A stretch of 64,000 nucleotides of DNA. Origin: Candolleomyces eurysporus (lineage: Eukaryota; Basidiomycota; Agaricomycetes; Agaricales; Psathyrellaceae). Made by a program: the position numbers and the translations under genes. The notes below the pieces were generated by a model. The model was not told the origin of the DNA, did not search any database, and worked only from the letters and a program-made list of their open reading frames with translations. This document shows, one piece after another, positions 11,759 to 23,317 of this stretch (its first letter is position 1; each line of letters starts with the position of its first letter). The stretch is taken from assembly GCA_027579435.1 (NCBI GenBank), contig JANBPK010000777.1, positions 1-64,000 on the forward strand. Direction: 5' to 3'.

Positions 11759-14163
11759 TTATACCCGTTTTACCTGAATCCCGGCCTTGGCCCTCTCCAC
11801 CCGCCTCTTATTCTTCTCGTGAACTGCCTCTCCAATCACATCTTCCTCAGGTTTCACAGCCCGCCCACTAGTATCCACCATCCCATGGTCCTCGGCGACC
11901 TTCACCGCACCCGCAGCAAACACCAACGCCCTATCCCAATACTCCTGTCCCAGCGCCATTTCCGCAGCATTGCCCAAACTCAGGACCAACTCCTTACTTG
12001 CCTTGCCCTTCAACGAAGCGGCGTCACTGGTGTATTTCCCGTTTGTGACTTCATCAAATTCAATGAGGGCAGCCGCAAGCTGTGCTGCACCCCAATACTG
12101 AAATCGGGCTTCCTCGAGGTGGCGTTGGGTACGGAACTGTCTGTTTCCGTCTTCCCTGCGATCTGAGAGACGCTTGAGTGAGAGGACGAGGCAACGGTAG
12201 ATGTCTTTGTCGGAAAGAATTTTCTTCCTGAGAGCGCCGATGCCACCAGAAACGTCCAACCCTTCCCACTCACCCTCGTGTTGAGCCACTTTCTCAAACA
12301 ACCCGCGTTTTGCGAGCGAGATAAGAAGGCGAAGGTGAGCGATGGGACCCGTCAGAACTTCGTCATGAATCTCGAGCAGCTCTTCTTCCTCCTTAGAGCT
12401 TAGAACGACAGTTCGGTCTGTTCTTCCACACTTATAGAATGTCAAGTGTTTTCGCTCCACAATTTCCGCGAGATCTTTTAGAGTGCCTTGTCCACCGCGT
12501 ACGTCGTCTTCTTTTTTCACGATTTGACACGCAGAGTGGGTGATGGGCAGCAGGTTTAGTAGGTCTGTGTCAGTGATCTTGTTGTTGGGGAGGTCCGAGA
12601 GGAAGGTAAGGGTAACGACTAGTCTTAGCGTGGCAATTCTGCAGGCGCCTAACATAACAGAGCACAAAGATTAGCTAAATCTCACTGATAGGGTTGTGTC
12701 GAGATGAGTTTGGCAAAGCTTACCTCGGTGAACAGCAACATTGTAAAAGTCCTTATCTTTGTATGGCTCCATCGCATAGTAATCTTCCTGCGCCCTCTTC
12801 AAAAACCTGATCGTCCATTGTTGTTTCAACATCGGCAAAGCGCAGTACAATGAAATCAACACAGACTCACCGATGGATCTCGTCGAGGTTTTCTTCTTCA
12901 ATATGAGTCCAAACGTCTCTGACCATCTTCAGCCATCTCGGTCGCGAAACTAACAGATTAACGCCTTCCATTAAGCCTTCCCACTTCTTATCAAGTCTCT
13001 TTCGAAGTTCATCATCGTCCACGCCGCATAAACCAAGCCCTGGAACCATCTCCGAGGAGAAATTTAACATCAATGTCAATGCCTCAGTCATCCTCGCGTT
13101 GACTTCAAGCTGGGCATACCATGCCGGACGCCGCATCTTCGCACAACTAAGGATCAAGTCGAGAATCTCCGGATCATGTTTGATAAGTTTGTTGTAGTGT
13201 TCCTGCTCCGGAATGGGGTGGACAAGAACAAGCTCCAGGATGGCCCAGACAGCGTTCTCTTGGTACATAGAGTAGTAGCGCGGTGCGTATTTCCGGGCTT
13301 TCGAGGTAGGAGCCTAAGAATATGATGATAATATCAGTTCAAAGTTGACGAAAAGGTTGAGAGTGGATAACACACGTCGATATTCCCAAAGCAATAAAGG
13401 CTCTGCCAGGTTGTAGCTGGGTTCCTGAGCTGCTTGATCCATAGATCGGGACCGCTCAGTATACAGTGACAGAGTGTTTTGATAAGCTCAGAGGTTTTTT
13501 CCGTTGACAGGTAATCGGGAAGGCGGCATTGCGCAGATATGAGTCGCAGGCCCATCATTGCGACTGCCCTATGGCAGACGAAAAACCCGGATTTGATAGT
13601 CTATTAGGTTGATATTCTATTATTTCCAAAGCAGCATTATGAAGGAGTCTAAACCGGGGCTCACCTGGAGGCAAAACTCCACAACATCGTGCTCATTGAT
13701 AAACACCTCCATCAAGACCTTCCGTTCGGGAGGCGTTCCGTTCAAGATGAGATTCCACAAGCCTTCAAGCGCAAAGTACGAAGTGAACACGCGTTCCATC
13801 TCCTTCCTGCCATCCTTTGCGATACGGAAAAGTGTCTCCACGATTCCAGCCGTGATGGCAATCTTCTCGAACGCGTCATGGCCCAACCGAGCTGGATTGG
13901 CCAAGATTGCATTGTTACGGTCATGAAAACGATCTTTCAGCGCTACCTAAAAGATTTTTTTTTCGATCAGAGTCTAAACTTTGAAGTTCAAGTTCGGGCG
14001 TACAAAGAATTAGACGCACCACGTAGTCATAGACAACCCGAGCAGGCGTGTCTGGATGGACGAGATAGCTGAGCATTCGGCCACATTCGTGAGGACGGAC
14101 CACGATAGTCCTAAACACAGAGTCTGGTTTCGAAGTCCAGAATACGAGATCATCCCCAGGCAT
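11759..14163 (-). CDS. Conserved unknown protein A (paralogue of B at 26.2-28.6 kb)
   Basis: Family not recognised. Six exons on the minus strand (14163-14020, 13946-13665, 13600-13376, 13313-12871, 12806-12724, 12648-11759) give 688 residues. The protein is predicted largely alpha-helical, with segments such as GHDAFEKIAITAGIVETLF that look like armadillo/HEAT-type helical repeats. The C-terminus contains GNAAEMALGQEYWDRALVFA, which resembles a TPR-like helix pair, and ends in a basic KNKRRVERAK stretch. There is no signal peptide or membrane segment. Gene B encodes the same architecture with identical lengths for exons 1-5, which confirms both models. Gene A shares a 591-bp divergent promoter region with the PARP/RING gene. 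A scaffold or adaptor role is only a guess from the helical-repeat appearance. Confidence 0.85.
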
Positions 14164-14754
14164 GGCGACAATTGGCGAGAGATAGGGAAGTGGTCAAGAA
14201 AGGGAAGCGTTGAGATGGGCTTGGGTCATGATGTGAACGAAGCCTAATTCACGTGGGAGTCTGCCCGAAACGAAAGGGTTCGAGGCGGATCAACTAAACG
14301 CTCGCTGAATGGTCTTAAAGTCGGCTCTAGGACACAGCCATTCGCCTCACCACTCAGAGATACTCTAGAAGAACGACGCTTAGCTGGAAATCCAACAAAG
14401 ACTCGGAGGATAGATAAGTGAGAAAATGGTTAGGGTTTAAAGGACCGGGTTAAGGTTCGTGGTGGGAAGTGCAGAACGAGGACCCATTTAAATACGGTCG
14501 CAGAGTAATATACAACGTCGATAGACCACAGCCGTATTCCAGCTCTACTCAAGGCTCACACCCAGGGGTCAACGTGAGCTTCCAAACGGCTGTCTCAAGG
14601 TCTTCTATACGACGAATCTGGAATCTCGATATCTGCTTCGAAGTGATCTTAACGCCAGTTGTGTCCGATGGCAGTGTTCCATCGATCAAAGGTGCGCGCC
14701 TTTTTTTNCATTCCCTTCTTCCCTCCCCCCATTTCCCCTCTTCACACTCTTGCA
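14164..14754. promoter_or_regulatory. Divergent promoter region, gene A / PARP-RING gene
   Basis: 591 bp between two divergent start codons. No coding signal. A CT-rich tract with a T7 run and a single N (14708) lies just upstream of the PARP-RING start, typical of basidiomycete 5' leaders. No clear TATA box was identified. Confidence 0.5.
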
Positions 14755-16015
14755 ATGCCTGGATATCGCGTTGACTATGCCTCCACCAGCAGGACCAGCT
14801 GCAAAGGTGAGTGAGCTCGTTTCTGACGACGAGGAGCAATATGCAAGGTTGAAACTGGGCTTTGTGTGCTGTAGGTCCCAAACCCTGCGCAGGTTCGTAT
14901 CATCGCCAGCTGGCCACCACGTAGAAAAATCCTCAGACGTCTCTTTTTTCACTCTAGGAACCAAACTCGAAAGAGGAACCTTCCGCCTCGGCTCCTTGGT
15001 CGAGTTCCAGGGCAAATCGTCCTTGTACGTTCTCCCTGCCAATCTTCAACCGACGTGTCTCCTTACTATAATCCTCCTACGTTGAAAACAGCGCCTGGAG
15101 ACACTGGGGCTGCACCACTCCTAAAATTATCTCGAATTTGAAATCCCAACATCCTGAGCCTTCTGAGCTTGATGGGTACGAAGACCTCCGTCCGGAGGAC
15201 CAAGCCAAGATCGTCAAGGCGTGGCAGGACGGCCACGTCGATCCCAAAGACATCCCCCTCACTGCTATCAAAGGCGGCACTGGTGGCGCTGCTGAGGATA
15301 AACCCGAAAGGAAGGCACCTGCAGAAACCAAAGGTGAAGGCGATGGGGACGGTGCCGCCGACGAGCCACCCAGGAAGAAAGCGCGTACCAAGAAAGCCAC
15401 CGAAGACAGCAGTGTCGCCCTCTTCAAGCCTGCCACCAAAGCCAAGGCTCCCGCCAAAAAANGCCACTGCTGCCCCCAAGGAGAACATGAGGGCCTTTGG
15501 AGGTACCAATGCTGAAGATACCGAGGGTGCTGGCAAGAATAGTAAGGTCAGTATCTATTTCCTCACCAGGGATTGTGAGTAGAAGCTTCATTACTTCGCT
15601 CCAACATCCAATGCACTCTCCTCTACAGAAGCCATCCTCTTTAATGCCCCACCTGGCCATGGAGGTGAATCTGCCGTCAGGAATTTCTGGGGCTACAAAT
15701 GAGGAGTCGGAACTAGACGAAATTGTGGCGACTACTTCGGTCATGGCTGCCCAACGGGCGACGGTCCTGTCTCTGTTGCATTGTCGAGAGTGCAAGGTGG
15801 ACCCGTGCAAAGACATCACAGCGACAATGTGCGGTCACATTTTTTGTTATGGGTGAGCTTAATTCGATTCTCTTTCTGCGCTTCACATTCTAGAAAGCTA
15901 ATTTGTGTGTTTGCATAGATGCATTACTGATGCAGTGATCAAGTCCAACAAGTGCCCGGTCTGTTCGACGCCAACGTTGTTGTATTGCCTTTTCCGACTC
16001 GACTTGTCCATCTAA
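14755..16015 (+). CDS. PARP-type zinc finger plus RING finger protein
   Basis: Six exons (14755-14806, 14875-14892, 14958-15024, 15092-15546, 15629-15852, 15919-16015) give 303 residues once the lone N at 15462 is dropped; the coding length is then exactly divisible by three. Residues 1-95 form a zf-PARP domain: MPGYRVDYASTSRTSCKGPK, then KPCAGTKLERGTFRLG, and FAWRHWGCTTPKI, with Cys-Cys-His-Cys zinc ligands, followed by YEDLRPEDQAKIVKAW. This domain in PARP1 and DNA ligase III binds DNA breaks. A Lys/Ala/Pro-rich linker with PPRKKARTKKA (likely nuclear localisation signal) follows. Residues about 240-290 form a C3HC4 RING: HCRECK, CGHIFCYGC, KCPVCSTP, a fold usually of E3 ubiquitin ligases. 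No catalytic PARP domain is present. Together these suggest a nuclear, DNA-break-directed ubiquitin ligase (inference). The join depends on the 15547-15628 intron, which is in frame. Confidence 0.8.
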
Positions 16016-16601
16016 ACCTCAGCTCCATCACTGTCATGGAAGAGACGTCTACTCGCGTTTATCGTCTTCGGATTAGCCTCCCACCCCCACCCCTTGCTTT
16101 CTGGATTGTAAATATCTGGTCAATGCATTGACACTTTAACTCGTCCTCATCAGTGTCCCGGACTCTCTGTGTACTCTTGAAACGATGAATGTGTACTATT
16201 TGTCGAGTAATGTCGTCCAGACGAGCATGGGATGGTATTCATGGATGTTGTCGTCAAGGCCTGGATCTAAATTTTCAGCTGCCGGCCGACATTGCTTCCC
16301 ACCCGCCACCACAGGTTTTCTTCCTCCTCATCTATCATCTTCAGCAACCTGCGTGTAAATTTCATGAAACAGAAAGGAACCGAGGAGGATCCAGAGATTT
16401 TCAGGTATGTATCGTTCGATTCGAAGAGTATTCATGTTAACTTGTAAATCGCAAATGTTACATAGATGATAACGTCAAACTAGGTTCGACCAGCCAGAGG
16501 CTTCATCGAGCGTTTATGGAAGAAATCTTGATACAAAAGAAACACAGACATAACATTGGCCAACTCGGATCGACGTTCCATGGCTTCCTAGCCTAGAGAT
16601 C
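16016..16601. other. Intergenic, convergent 3' ends
   Basis: 586 bp between the stop of the PARP/RING gene and the stop of FTR1. Nothing coding or repetitive recognised; likely 3' untranslated regions. Confidence 0.5.
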
Positions 16602-18264
16602 CTAGCGTGGAAGCTCGTTGACGGCCTCTTTGTTCGAGGAAGCTTTGTCGTCTTCGTGTCCGTGGCTTGACTCTTGCTTCAACTCCTCCCGGAGCCTTCT
16701 CTGAGTCCCAGCGGCGGACTCGCGACCGAACAGCTTCACTCGACCCTGCAACAAGTATGAACATGGTTTCTTGAAAAGAATTTCAGCCCACGGACCTCTT
16801 TGAACTTCATATAGACCAGGGCAACGATGACGGCGATCCAGTAGAAGACGTAGGACAGCACAGATCCCACTAGAACGTGCAACGGTAAGTTTGTATCCCT
16901 CTCGAAGTGCTCAGAATCTTACGTGTAGCATTATTGTTCCACCCGAAGATACTAGAGAAGATCGACCACCCTTGTCCGCTGGTCTTGTTCTCAGGATTGC
17001 AGCAATTCAGGTGCCAGACGTTGCCCTGGACCTTGTATGTACCAGGACCATCGCCGACAGCTTCGCCTGCTTCTCCACCAAGCAGCTTGTTGAAGGCGTG
17101 CCTCTCAAAGTTTCCTGTCGCTCTGCTGAACAAGCCGGCGCCAATCAAAAGCAGGAGGTTGGTCATGATAACCAAGAAAATTGTGAGAGCTGACGAAGAA
17201 ACAAGGTAAGCATCCGACTCTGGTTCAGGAAGATGAATATCTTACCGGCTCTACTCGCGAATCCGTAGATCAAGAATCCGATCACGAGGCCGCATATAAT
17301 ACCAACAATTGCAGCGATGGGGATGGATTTAGCGGGCTGGCCGAGAGAGACGCCCCCAACGAACACGACAGCTTCCAGACCTGGAGGGTTCGCGTTTCAA
17401 TGTTCGGATTCAAATATACGTGGAGCTTGAACCTACCTTCCCTCAACACGGTAATGAATGGGAGAATGAACAAGGCCCACTGTCCCGTCTTCACGTCCGG
17501 GTCAATACCTTGATGGACGCAATATTCAGCGTTTGACACGACTCGCAGGACAAACAAAACTTACTTCGACCTTCCAAGGATCGTCGAATCTTGCTTCTCC
17601 ATTTCTTCTTGGCTAAAATCGAATACTCATTAACGATGAACGGCGAAGACAAGTGGCTGAAGGTGCTTACCTTTGTCCATCTTCAGCATGGACAACGCGA
17701 TGACGAAGATCAAGACCCCCGCAATCAAGTTAAAGATACCTAGCCGTCGACTCTACGTGAAGGGCAATATTTCGGCACAAGCCTATGCTCTTACCTTCCC
17801 AGAGTTCCTCCGCTTTCTCCCATAAGTCGTTGGCCTTGGTGAACCAGATAGCAATGAAACTGAAGACGGCATTGAGAAAACTATCATTGGAAATACGTCT
17901 GCGTTCAACTTACGCTGCACCGATACCCAACGCAAGAAGAAGTCCTGACGCTGCACCAGCGAAGATCTAGCCCCCGTTGAGCACGAGACTTCTCCGGAGA
18001 GAAGACACTAGCGCCTACCTGAATGCGAAGCTTTCGAATCAGGAGGCGTCGCTTAGCCTCTGCGTCGGTTTCGTTAGCAGTTGAGGAGTCTGTCCTAGCT
18101 GTCCCTTCATCGACCGTCGTCGACTGGGTCGCTAACCCCGAACCAGCAGCGGCCTCGTGTACGATCTGCTCCGCTAGACCGAGGAGCACCGAGATGATGA
18201 TCGCGGCCTCGAGGGTCTCTCGGAAGACGATGAAGAAGATGGGAACCGAGAACAAGTTCGCCAT
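16602..18264 (-). CDS. FTR1: High-affinity iron permease Ftr1
   Basis: Plasma-membrane permease that imports Fe(III) produced by its partner multicopper ferroxidase. Ten exons (18264-18019, 17966-17914, 17859-17795, 17739-17671, 17612-17565, 17508-17437, 17380-17246, 17189-16923, 16869-16796, 16745-16602) close in frame at 390 residues, close to the 404 of yeast Ftr1. The first iron-binding motif reads FRETLEAAIIISVLL (RExLE) in TM1; the second is LREGLEAVVFVGGV, split by an intron after REG. Other family marks are KLRIQ, EELWEGIFNLIAGVL, SKIRRSLEGR, LFSRATGNFE and WHLNCCNPE. Seven membrane segments are expected. The loop after TM1 is long and Ser/Thr/Glu-rich. The cytoplasmic C-terminus is charged (EELKQESSHGHEDDKASS). 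The last intron has an unusual GTCCGT donor. Divergently paired with the ferroxidase gene, as in many fungi, with two iron-GATA-type sites between them. Confidence 0.96.
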
Positions 18265-18558
18265 GTCTGGCGTGTAGGAGTAGGAGTAAGAGTACTAACC
18301 CGGGGAGGAGGGAAAGGTACGAATAGCTTGACCTGAAATTCGCCTTCCTTATCTCACGAAGTGAACGTGGCTATTTTTAGACCCACTCCCGCCCACAGTT
18401 TGGTGGCGTTGCAGGTGCCTTGAAATTTGAACTGAATCTATAAAGGTTGCCTTGTCTCGGTAAAGGTGAGGCGTTTCTAGGCTTCCATTGATGTACGCCA
18501 TAGGTTGTTATAGTTAGGGGTGGACCATCCCTAAAGCCTGGTGCGCGTCGAGATCCGT

Positions 18559-18567
18559 ATCTGATAA
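18559..18567 (+). promoter_or_regulatory. Iron-GATA factor site, ATCTGATAA (copy 1)
   Basis: Matches ATCWGATAA, the extended GATA element bound by fungal iron-responsive repressors of the Urbs1/SreA/Fep1 class, which switch off iron uptake when iron is replete. Located mid-way in the FTR1-FET3 intergenic region. Confidence 0.7.
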
Positions 18568-18794
18568 GATCATCTGATTCTTCCGAGACCGAGAATAGTT
18601 GCGGCGTCGCCGTGTCGGAGGCCAGTTTTAGACTATATTCCGGGTATGATCTAACTTGTCCTCCTTCTCTCGCTCGCCATAAGACTTGTTTAACCATTTT
18701 TTGCTATAGAAAAACTCTCGATATCGAGTCCTCTTCACCCAGAATACCTCAATGTAACCAGGGAAGATCGTTCCCAAGCCCTGCCTTCTAGATC

Positions 18795-18802
18795 TATAAA
18801 TA
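18795..18802 (+). promoter_or_regulatory. TATA box, FET3 side
   Basis: TATAAATA about 220 bp upstream of the FET3 start codon, oriented toward FET3. The distance implies a 5' leader near 190 nt. Confidence 0.45.
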
Positions 18803-18881
18803 GGCCGTTCACAGAAACGCCTCGACCTATCAATCAACCTTTATACAGCTTTATATTTGCCTCACGCCCACTCACATGGTT

Positions 18882-18890
18882 ATCTGATAA
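18882..18890 (+). promoter_or_regulatory. Iron-GATA factor site, ATCTGATAA (copy 2)
   Basis: Second exact match to ATCWGATAA, 132 bp upstream of the FET3 ATG and downstream of the TATA box, so it would fall in the 5' leader region if that box is used. Confidence 0.6.
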
Positions 18891-19021
18891 CGCCGCCAAT
18901 ACCCCCCGGCCGAATCCAGGGAACTAGGAAGTGAAGGGCCCTCGTTTGGGATACCCCTACATAAGAAGGATGGAACGGAAACCGGGTATCCGAGCTCCCT
19001 GTCTGAGGCCCCCTTCCAGCT

Positions 19022-21421
19022 ATGTATCAGCCCACTGGACTGCTTGCACTGTGCCTTTTGGCTACCCTCGTGCGACCGGTCGTTTGTGGGGTCCACGAGG
19101 TTTGGTGGGATATAACATACGTTCAGAACGTCAACCCGGATGGCCTCTTCGCACGTCGGGTCATTGGAGTCAATGGATCGTGGCCGTGAGTCGCTTTCCC
19201 TTGACACTCTTCTCCCAGACGTCTCTCAACTCGTCCCACTTAACCATTACATTCTTCCAGTCCTCCCCCCATTGAGGTGTCCACATCTGACACTCTCATC
19301 GTCCATGCGCACAACTCGCTGGAACAGGCGACTACGCTTCACCACCACGGCATGTTCTTCAACTCTACGTCGTGGATGGACGGTGCCCTAGGTGTTACTG
19401 AATGGTGAGACTGGGCACGTTTGTGCTGCACTTGGTCTGACTGACGCCTTGGGATTAGTGGCATCCCCCCTGGTGCCAGTTTCGACTACGTTGTGCCAGT
19501 AGATACCTCAGGCCAGTGGGGAACCTACTGGGTTCATGCTCACTCCTCCGTAAGTCTCAGCTTGTCAACGGTCCTATTGAAACGCCAATTTTTTCGCACG
19601 ACAGGGACAATATGTCGACGGCTTACGCGCGCCTCTTCTTCTCCATCCGTCGCGAGAGGTGCACACGTACGATGCAGACTTCACAGTGGTACTTGGAGAC
19701 TGGTACCATGATGAACATGCCGTTCTCATGAAACAATTTTTGAGTATAGCGAATCCCGGTGGCGCGGAACCAGTACCTGGTAAACTCTACAACCTTTTTC
19801 TGTGTACCATACCTCTGACTTGTGCTGCTATTATTACGACAGAATCCGCAGTAGTCTATTTCTCGCAAAACGGAAGCTACCTTGGTCCAAAGGCAGGAAC
19901 CTCGACAGCAGGATCTGCTGTGGGTTTCAACGAAAACGCTACGCTGCCGTTCGAGCCAGGGAAGACCTATCGGCTGAGGGTCATCAATACCTCTGCCTTG
20001 GCAGCGTTCTTTTTNCTGGATCGACGGACATGATATGCGTATAATTGAAGTGGATGGGGTAAGCTTGCCTTTACACTCCGTTGCCAAACCTGTTAACTTG
20101 TTCCTGGCTTTGCAGACTGACGTTCAAGAATCGCCGATAGACGTCCTCAGCGTCACCGTCGCCCAACGTTATTCTGTGTTGGTTACCGCACGAAATGATA
20201 CGTCAAGCAATTGGGCGATTCATGCCAACATGGATACTGATATGTTCGACGTCGTTCCTGACACATTGAATCCAAGTGAGTTACGCCACGTACAGATTCA
20301 ATTCCAGTTCTTGTGCTCATTCGTTCTAAATAGACGTCACCACCTCCATCACCTACAGCTCGTCTGCCTCTTTGACCGATCTTGGGTTCATCGACGAATA
20401 TCATGATGTCAACGACGTCGCCATTGTTCCAGTGGAGGTCATCGCCCAACCGCCAGTTACTAAGACGATCGACCTTGAAGTATTGTTCGACACCGTTGAT
20501 GATGGAACGAACCGAGCTATGTTCAACCAGATTACTTGGAACGCACCCAAGGTCCCTGGAATCTTTTCCGCTCTTAGTTTGGGTCCAAATGCCACGTCCG
20601 AAGCGGCCTATGGTCCTCTGAGTTTCCTCATCGAGTACGGTGATGTCGTCGACCTCGTTATCAAGAACGGAGACGCTGGGAAACATCCATTGTGAGCGCC
20701 CCTGATTCTCCCTCACAAAGACATTTTCTAACGCGACTGTCCTTTCCCCTTTTCTCTAGCCACTTGCATGGGCATAAATTCCAGATTGTTGGACGGTCGG
20801 AGGACTATACATCCGACAACGTTACACTCAACCCTCCAATCGTGGAAGGCCAAGCAAACCCCATCCGTCGCGACACCGTCCAAATTCCTTCGATGCACTC
20901 TGCAACCCTTCGAATTGTAGCTGATAATCCAGGGGCCTGGTTCATGCATTGTGCGTCCCATATCTTCGTTGAGGATTCCTGCAACAGGTAGTTACTGATG
21001 ATACGTTTTCGTCCAGGTCACATCGAGTGGCACTTGGAGTCCGGGCTGGCGATGCAACTCATCGAAGCTCCTCTGCTCGCCCAACAGCGCAATACCGTTC
21101 CGCAAGCCATGTATGACCATTGCAAGGCTCAAGGCATGCTTTACTCAGGAAACGCTGCGGGTCATGCATCTCCCACTGACCTCAGTGGACTCAAAGAAGG
21201 ACCATTCGTCCAGAAGTTGGGTTGGAGGCCGAAAGGTATTGTCGCGATGACAGGGTAAGTGCTACGCACCCATCTCACGCGTTAACCGTTGAACTAATGA
21301 CCTTGGTGTTCGTGGTAGATGTGTGCTGACGGCAGTTCTGGGAATGTTGACTGTGGTGTGGTATATGTGGGGTGCCCCTGACGACGAAGGGGAACCACAC
21401 GATAATGCCCCGGAGAAATAA
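19022..21421 (+). CDS. FET3: Multicopper ferroxidase Fet3
   Basis: Membrane-anchored extracellular copper oxidase that oxidises Fe(II) to Fe(III) with reduction of O2 to water and hands iron to Ftr1. Ten exons (19022-19185, 19261-19404, 19459-19549, 19605-19779, 19843-20058, 20116-20275, 20334-20691, 20760-20950, 21017-21254, 21319-21421) give 612 residues after removing the N at 20015. An N-terminal signal peptide (MYQPTGLLALCLLATLV) is followed by three cupredoxin domains. Copper-ligand motifs: HHHGMF, YWVHAHSSGQY, HPFHLHGHKF and HCHIEWHLESGLAMQL. FFFWIDGHDMRIIEVDG is typical of Fet3 rather than laccase. A C-terminal membrane segment (CVLTAVLGMLTVVWYMWG) and short acidic tail match Fet3 topology, which together with the divergent FTR1 neighbour separates it from secreted laccases. 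Confidence 0.96.
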
Positions 21422-21695
21422 GCTTATAATTGAGCTCGATAATATGTGACCCGAATCCTTTCTATTACAGCTTCCCTTGTACAGTGTATCGGTATCGTGT
21501 AGTCCAATAATTCAATTCTGATGTCCGTACAACCAGTAGACGAGCTGGTGCCGAAGAAGAAGAGGAAGAATAAGTGTCTTTCTTTCACAATGCCCTCGTT
21601 GCGCTCGTGCTCATCTGCATCGACCTTGCCCTAGTACTGACCCAACCAACCGAGCTGGAAGGTAACCGTGACCAGGTTGCGCATTCGTTGAGATT

Positions 21696-23317
21696 CTACA
21701 CCGACGACTGGGTACCCGTCTTTTGCTCCGACGACGACTGGTCGTGAGGAGACAAATCCGATTCCCGAGTCGTCTCTCCGCCACCGTTACGAGTAGCGAA
21801 CTCCAAGGCCGTCCCAGTCGCATGCGTAGGCGTAACTTCCTTTTTACCAAAGTCGTACAAGTGTAAGATCATCCGGCAGGAAAGTACGGAGTGCAAGACG
21901 CCTTGAGGGCTGTGTGGGGAGGGGTGGGTCAGCAAGGTAGAGTAAGAGAAAGGGAATGGTGAATGGGATGTCGCTCACACTGCAAGCATAAAGCGAAGCT
22001 CCGGCTGAAGAACCCGTTAGTTGGAGCAAAGATAGGAACATGAGAAAAGGACTGACTGGACCGGCTACGTCGAAGATGATGTTCCCGACAGTCACAGCTG
22101 CCACGACGAGTCGATCACTCGTGTCAGAAAGCTAGGAAACGGGCTAAAGGCATCGCGCTCACCGGCAAGGCTAACAAAGTAGAGTATCCCGTCCTGATAA
22201 AAGACGACGAGAAGTGGACAGTCGCTACTGCGATACCGTCGAACACCAATATACCCAGTAATCAGCATGATGACTATCCCACAGTTTGTTAGCATGATCT
22301 CAAGGGGCCACAAATTCATCTTCAAGGAAAGCTCCTCACTAGTTTCGCTCGCAACAACGATTCCAAACACAACCAACAGCAGGGTGGAATTGAATCGGTA
22401 GGGTATGCACCCTGGGATGTTCCCAATTTGATACGGCAAAACTACCAAAACGTCAGTTAAAGTCGGTCCTTGAACGGTCAGACCGTTAGCTTACACTTGA
22501 TGCTTTTGAGGAATAACGAAAACACGGCGTAGATAGCTGCGTGCACACCCTATAGTCTCTCAATGAGCACGTTGGGGACTATATCTTGGTTACCGAAGAA
22601 CTTACAATGAACTGAAGGACGAGCCAAATAGTGATGCGTTTGCTTTGGGCCAAGGCACAGACGCGGATGAACAATATTGCTAAGACGGGGAAAGGGTCAG
22701 TCGCCTCACTCAGAGACAGGTATGGATAGCACAAGGCGTACCTTCGGCGACCATCATCCCAGTCACAATGAGTACTAAGGACGATGTTACTGAGGTGGAC
22801 GTACAAATGAAGAAACCCCATCCATTACTCACATGAGCTAGTCGCAAAAGAAGCGCCGCATTTCTGTGGTCGTGTCAGCAAAAATTTACCCCATCATCGA
22901 GGACACGGAATATCTCACTTACTTGCACTGTTGGGTTATACTGCAGGCCAACTGGACTAGAGGTGAGTCTTGTTCAGGAGATTGAATTTCATACGTACCA
23001 AATAGGGCGACAGGTAGATACAAACACGGGATATACCGTGAAATCACGTACAGCACTTTCACCCGGCTCCAGTCCCTTTCCCAAATCAACGAGACCTAGA
23101 ACACGACGCAGGGTGTCAGATTCCAACTGAAGGGGAAAAGTCAACGTCAAACCTCGAGATCAACGGTCTGGAGGTAATCGGCCATCTGTGAAAATCAGGG
23201 GCGTCAAAGTTGAGTGGGGTGCGGGCATGACACTTTCGACAGCTGTGGGCTCACAAACAGGGCTGCACTGGCCACTGAAACAATGAACGAAGTGAGCAGT
23301 ACGCTTGAAGTTGACAT
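21696..23317 (-). CDS. DUF6533-type multi-pass membrane protein
   Basis: Belongs to the large basidiomycete group of roughly seven-helix proteins with an N-terminal DUF6533 domain; function unknown, sometimes compared with receptors. Translation from 23317 gives MSTSSVLLTSFIVSVASAAL, then MADYLQTVDLEV joined to SLIWERDWSRVKVLYVISRY, the hallmark DUF6533 segment (Tyr-Asp-like, Glu-Val, Trp, Lys-Val-Leu-Tyr, Arg-Tyr). Later exons encode hydrophobic helices such as ILFIRVCALAQSKRITIWLV, STLLLVVFGIVVASETSEEL and FDVAGPVSPFLMFLSLLQL. The C-terminus is a polar tail with Ser/Gly and acidic residues (GGGETTRESDLSPHDQSSSE). About ten short exons; I fixed only the first three and the last confidently. 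Convergent with FET3, 274 bp apart. Confidence 0.8.

Larger units (their letters stand above)
18265..19021. promoter_or_regulatory. Bidirectional FTR1-FET3 promoter
   Basis: 757 bp separating the divergent permease and ferroxidase start codons. It contains two exact ATCTGATAA sequences and a TATAAATA box on the FET3 side. Co-regulation by iron is expected from what is known of fungal reductive iron-uptake pairs. Confidence 0.8.

Noticed and set aside
15066..15536. Minus-strand open frames opposite the PARP/RING gene
   Set aside because: Shadow frames of the Lys/Ala/Pro-rich linker; sense strand has conserved domains.
20015..20015. Apparent frameshift in FET3
   Set aside because: Caused by a single N in a T run; dropping it restores a 612-residue frame with conserved residues.
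19022..21421. Possibility that the multicopper oxidase is a secreted laccase
   Set aside because: C-terminal membrane segment, Fet3-type FFFWIDGHD region and divergent FTR1 neighbour favour ferroxidase.
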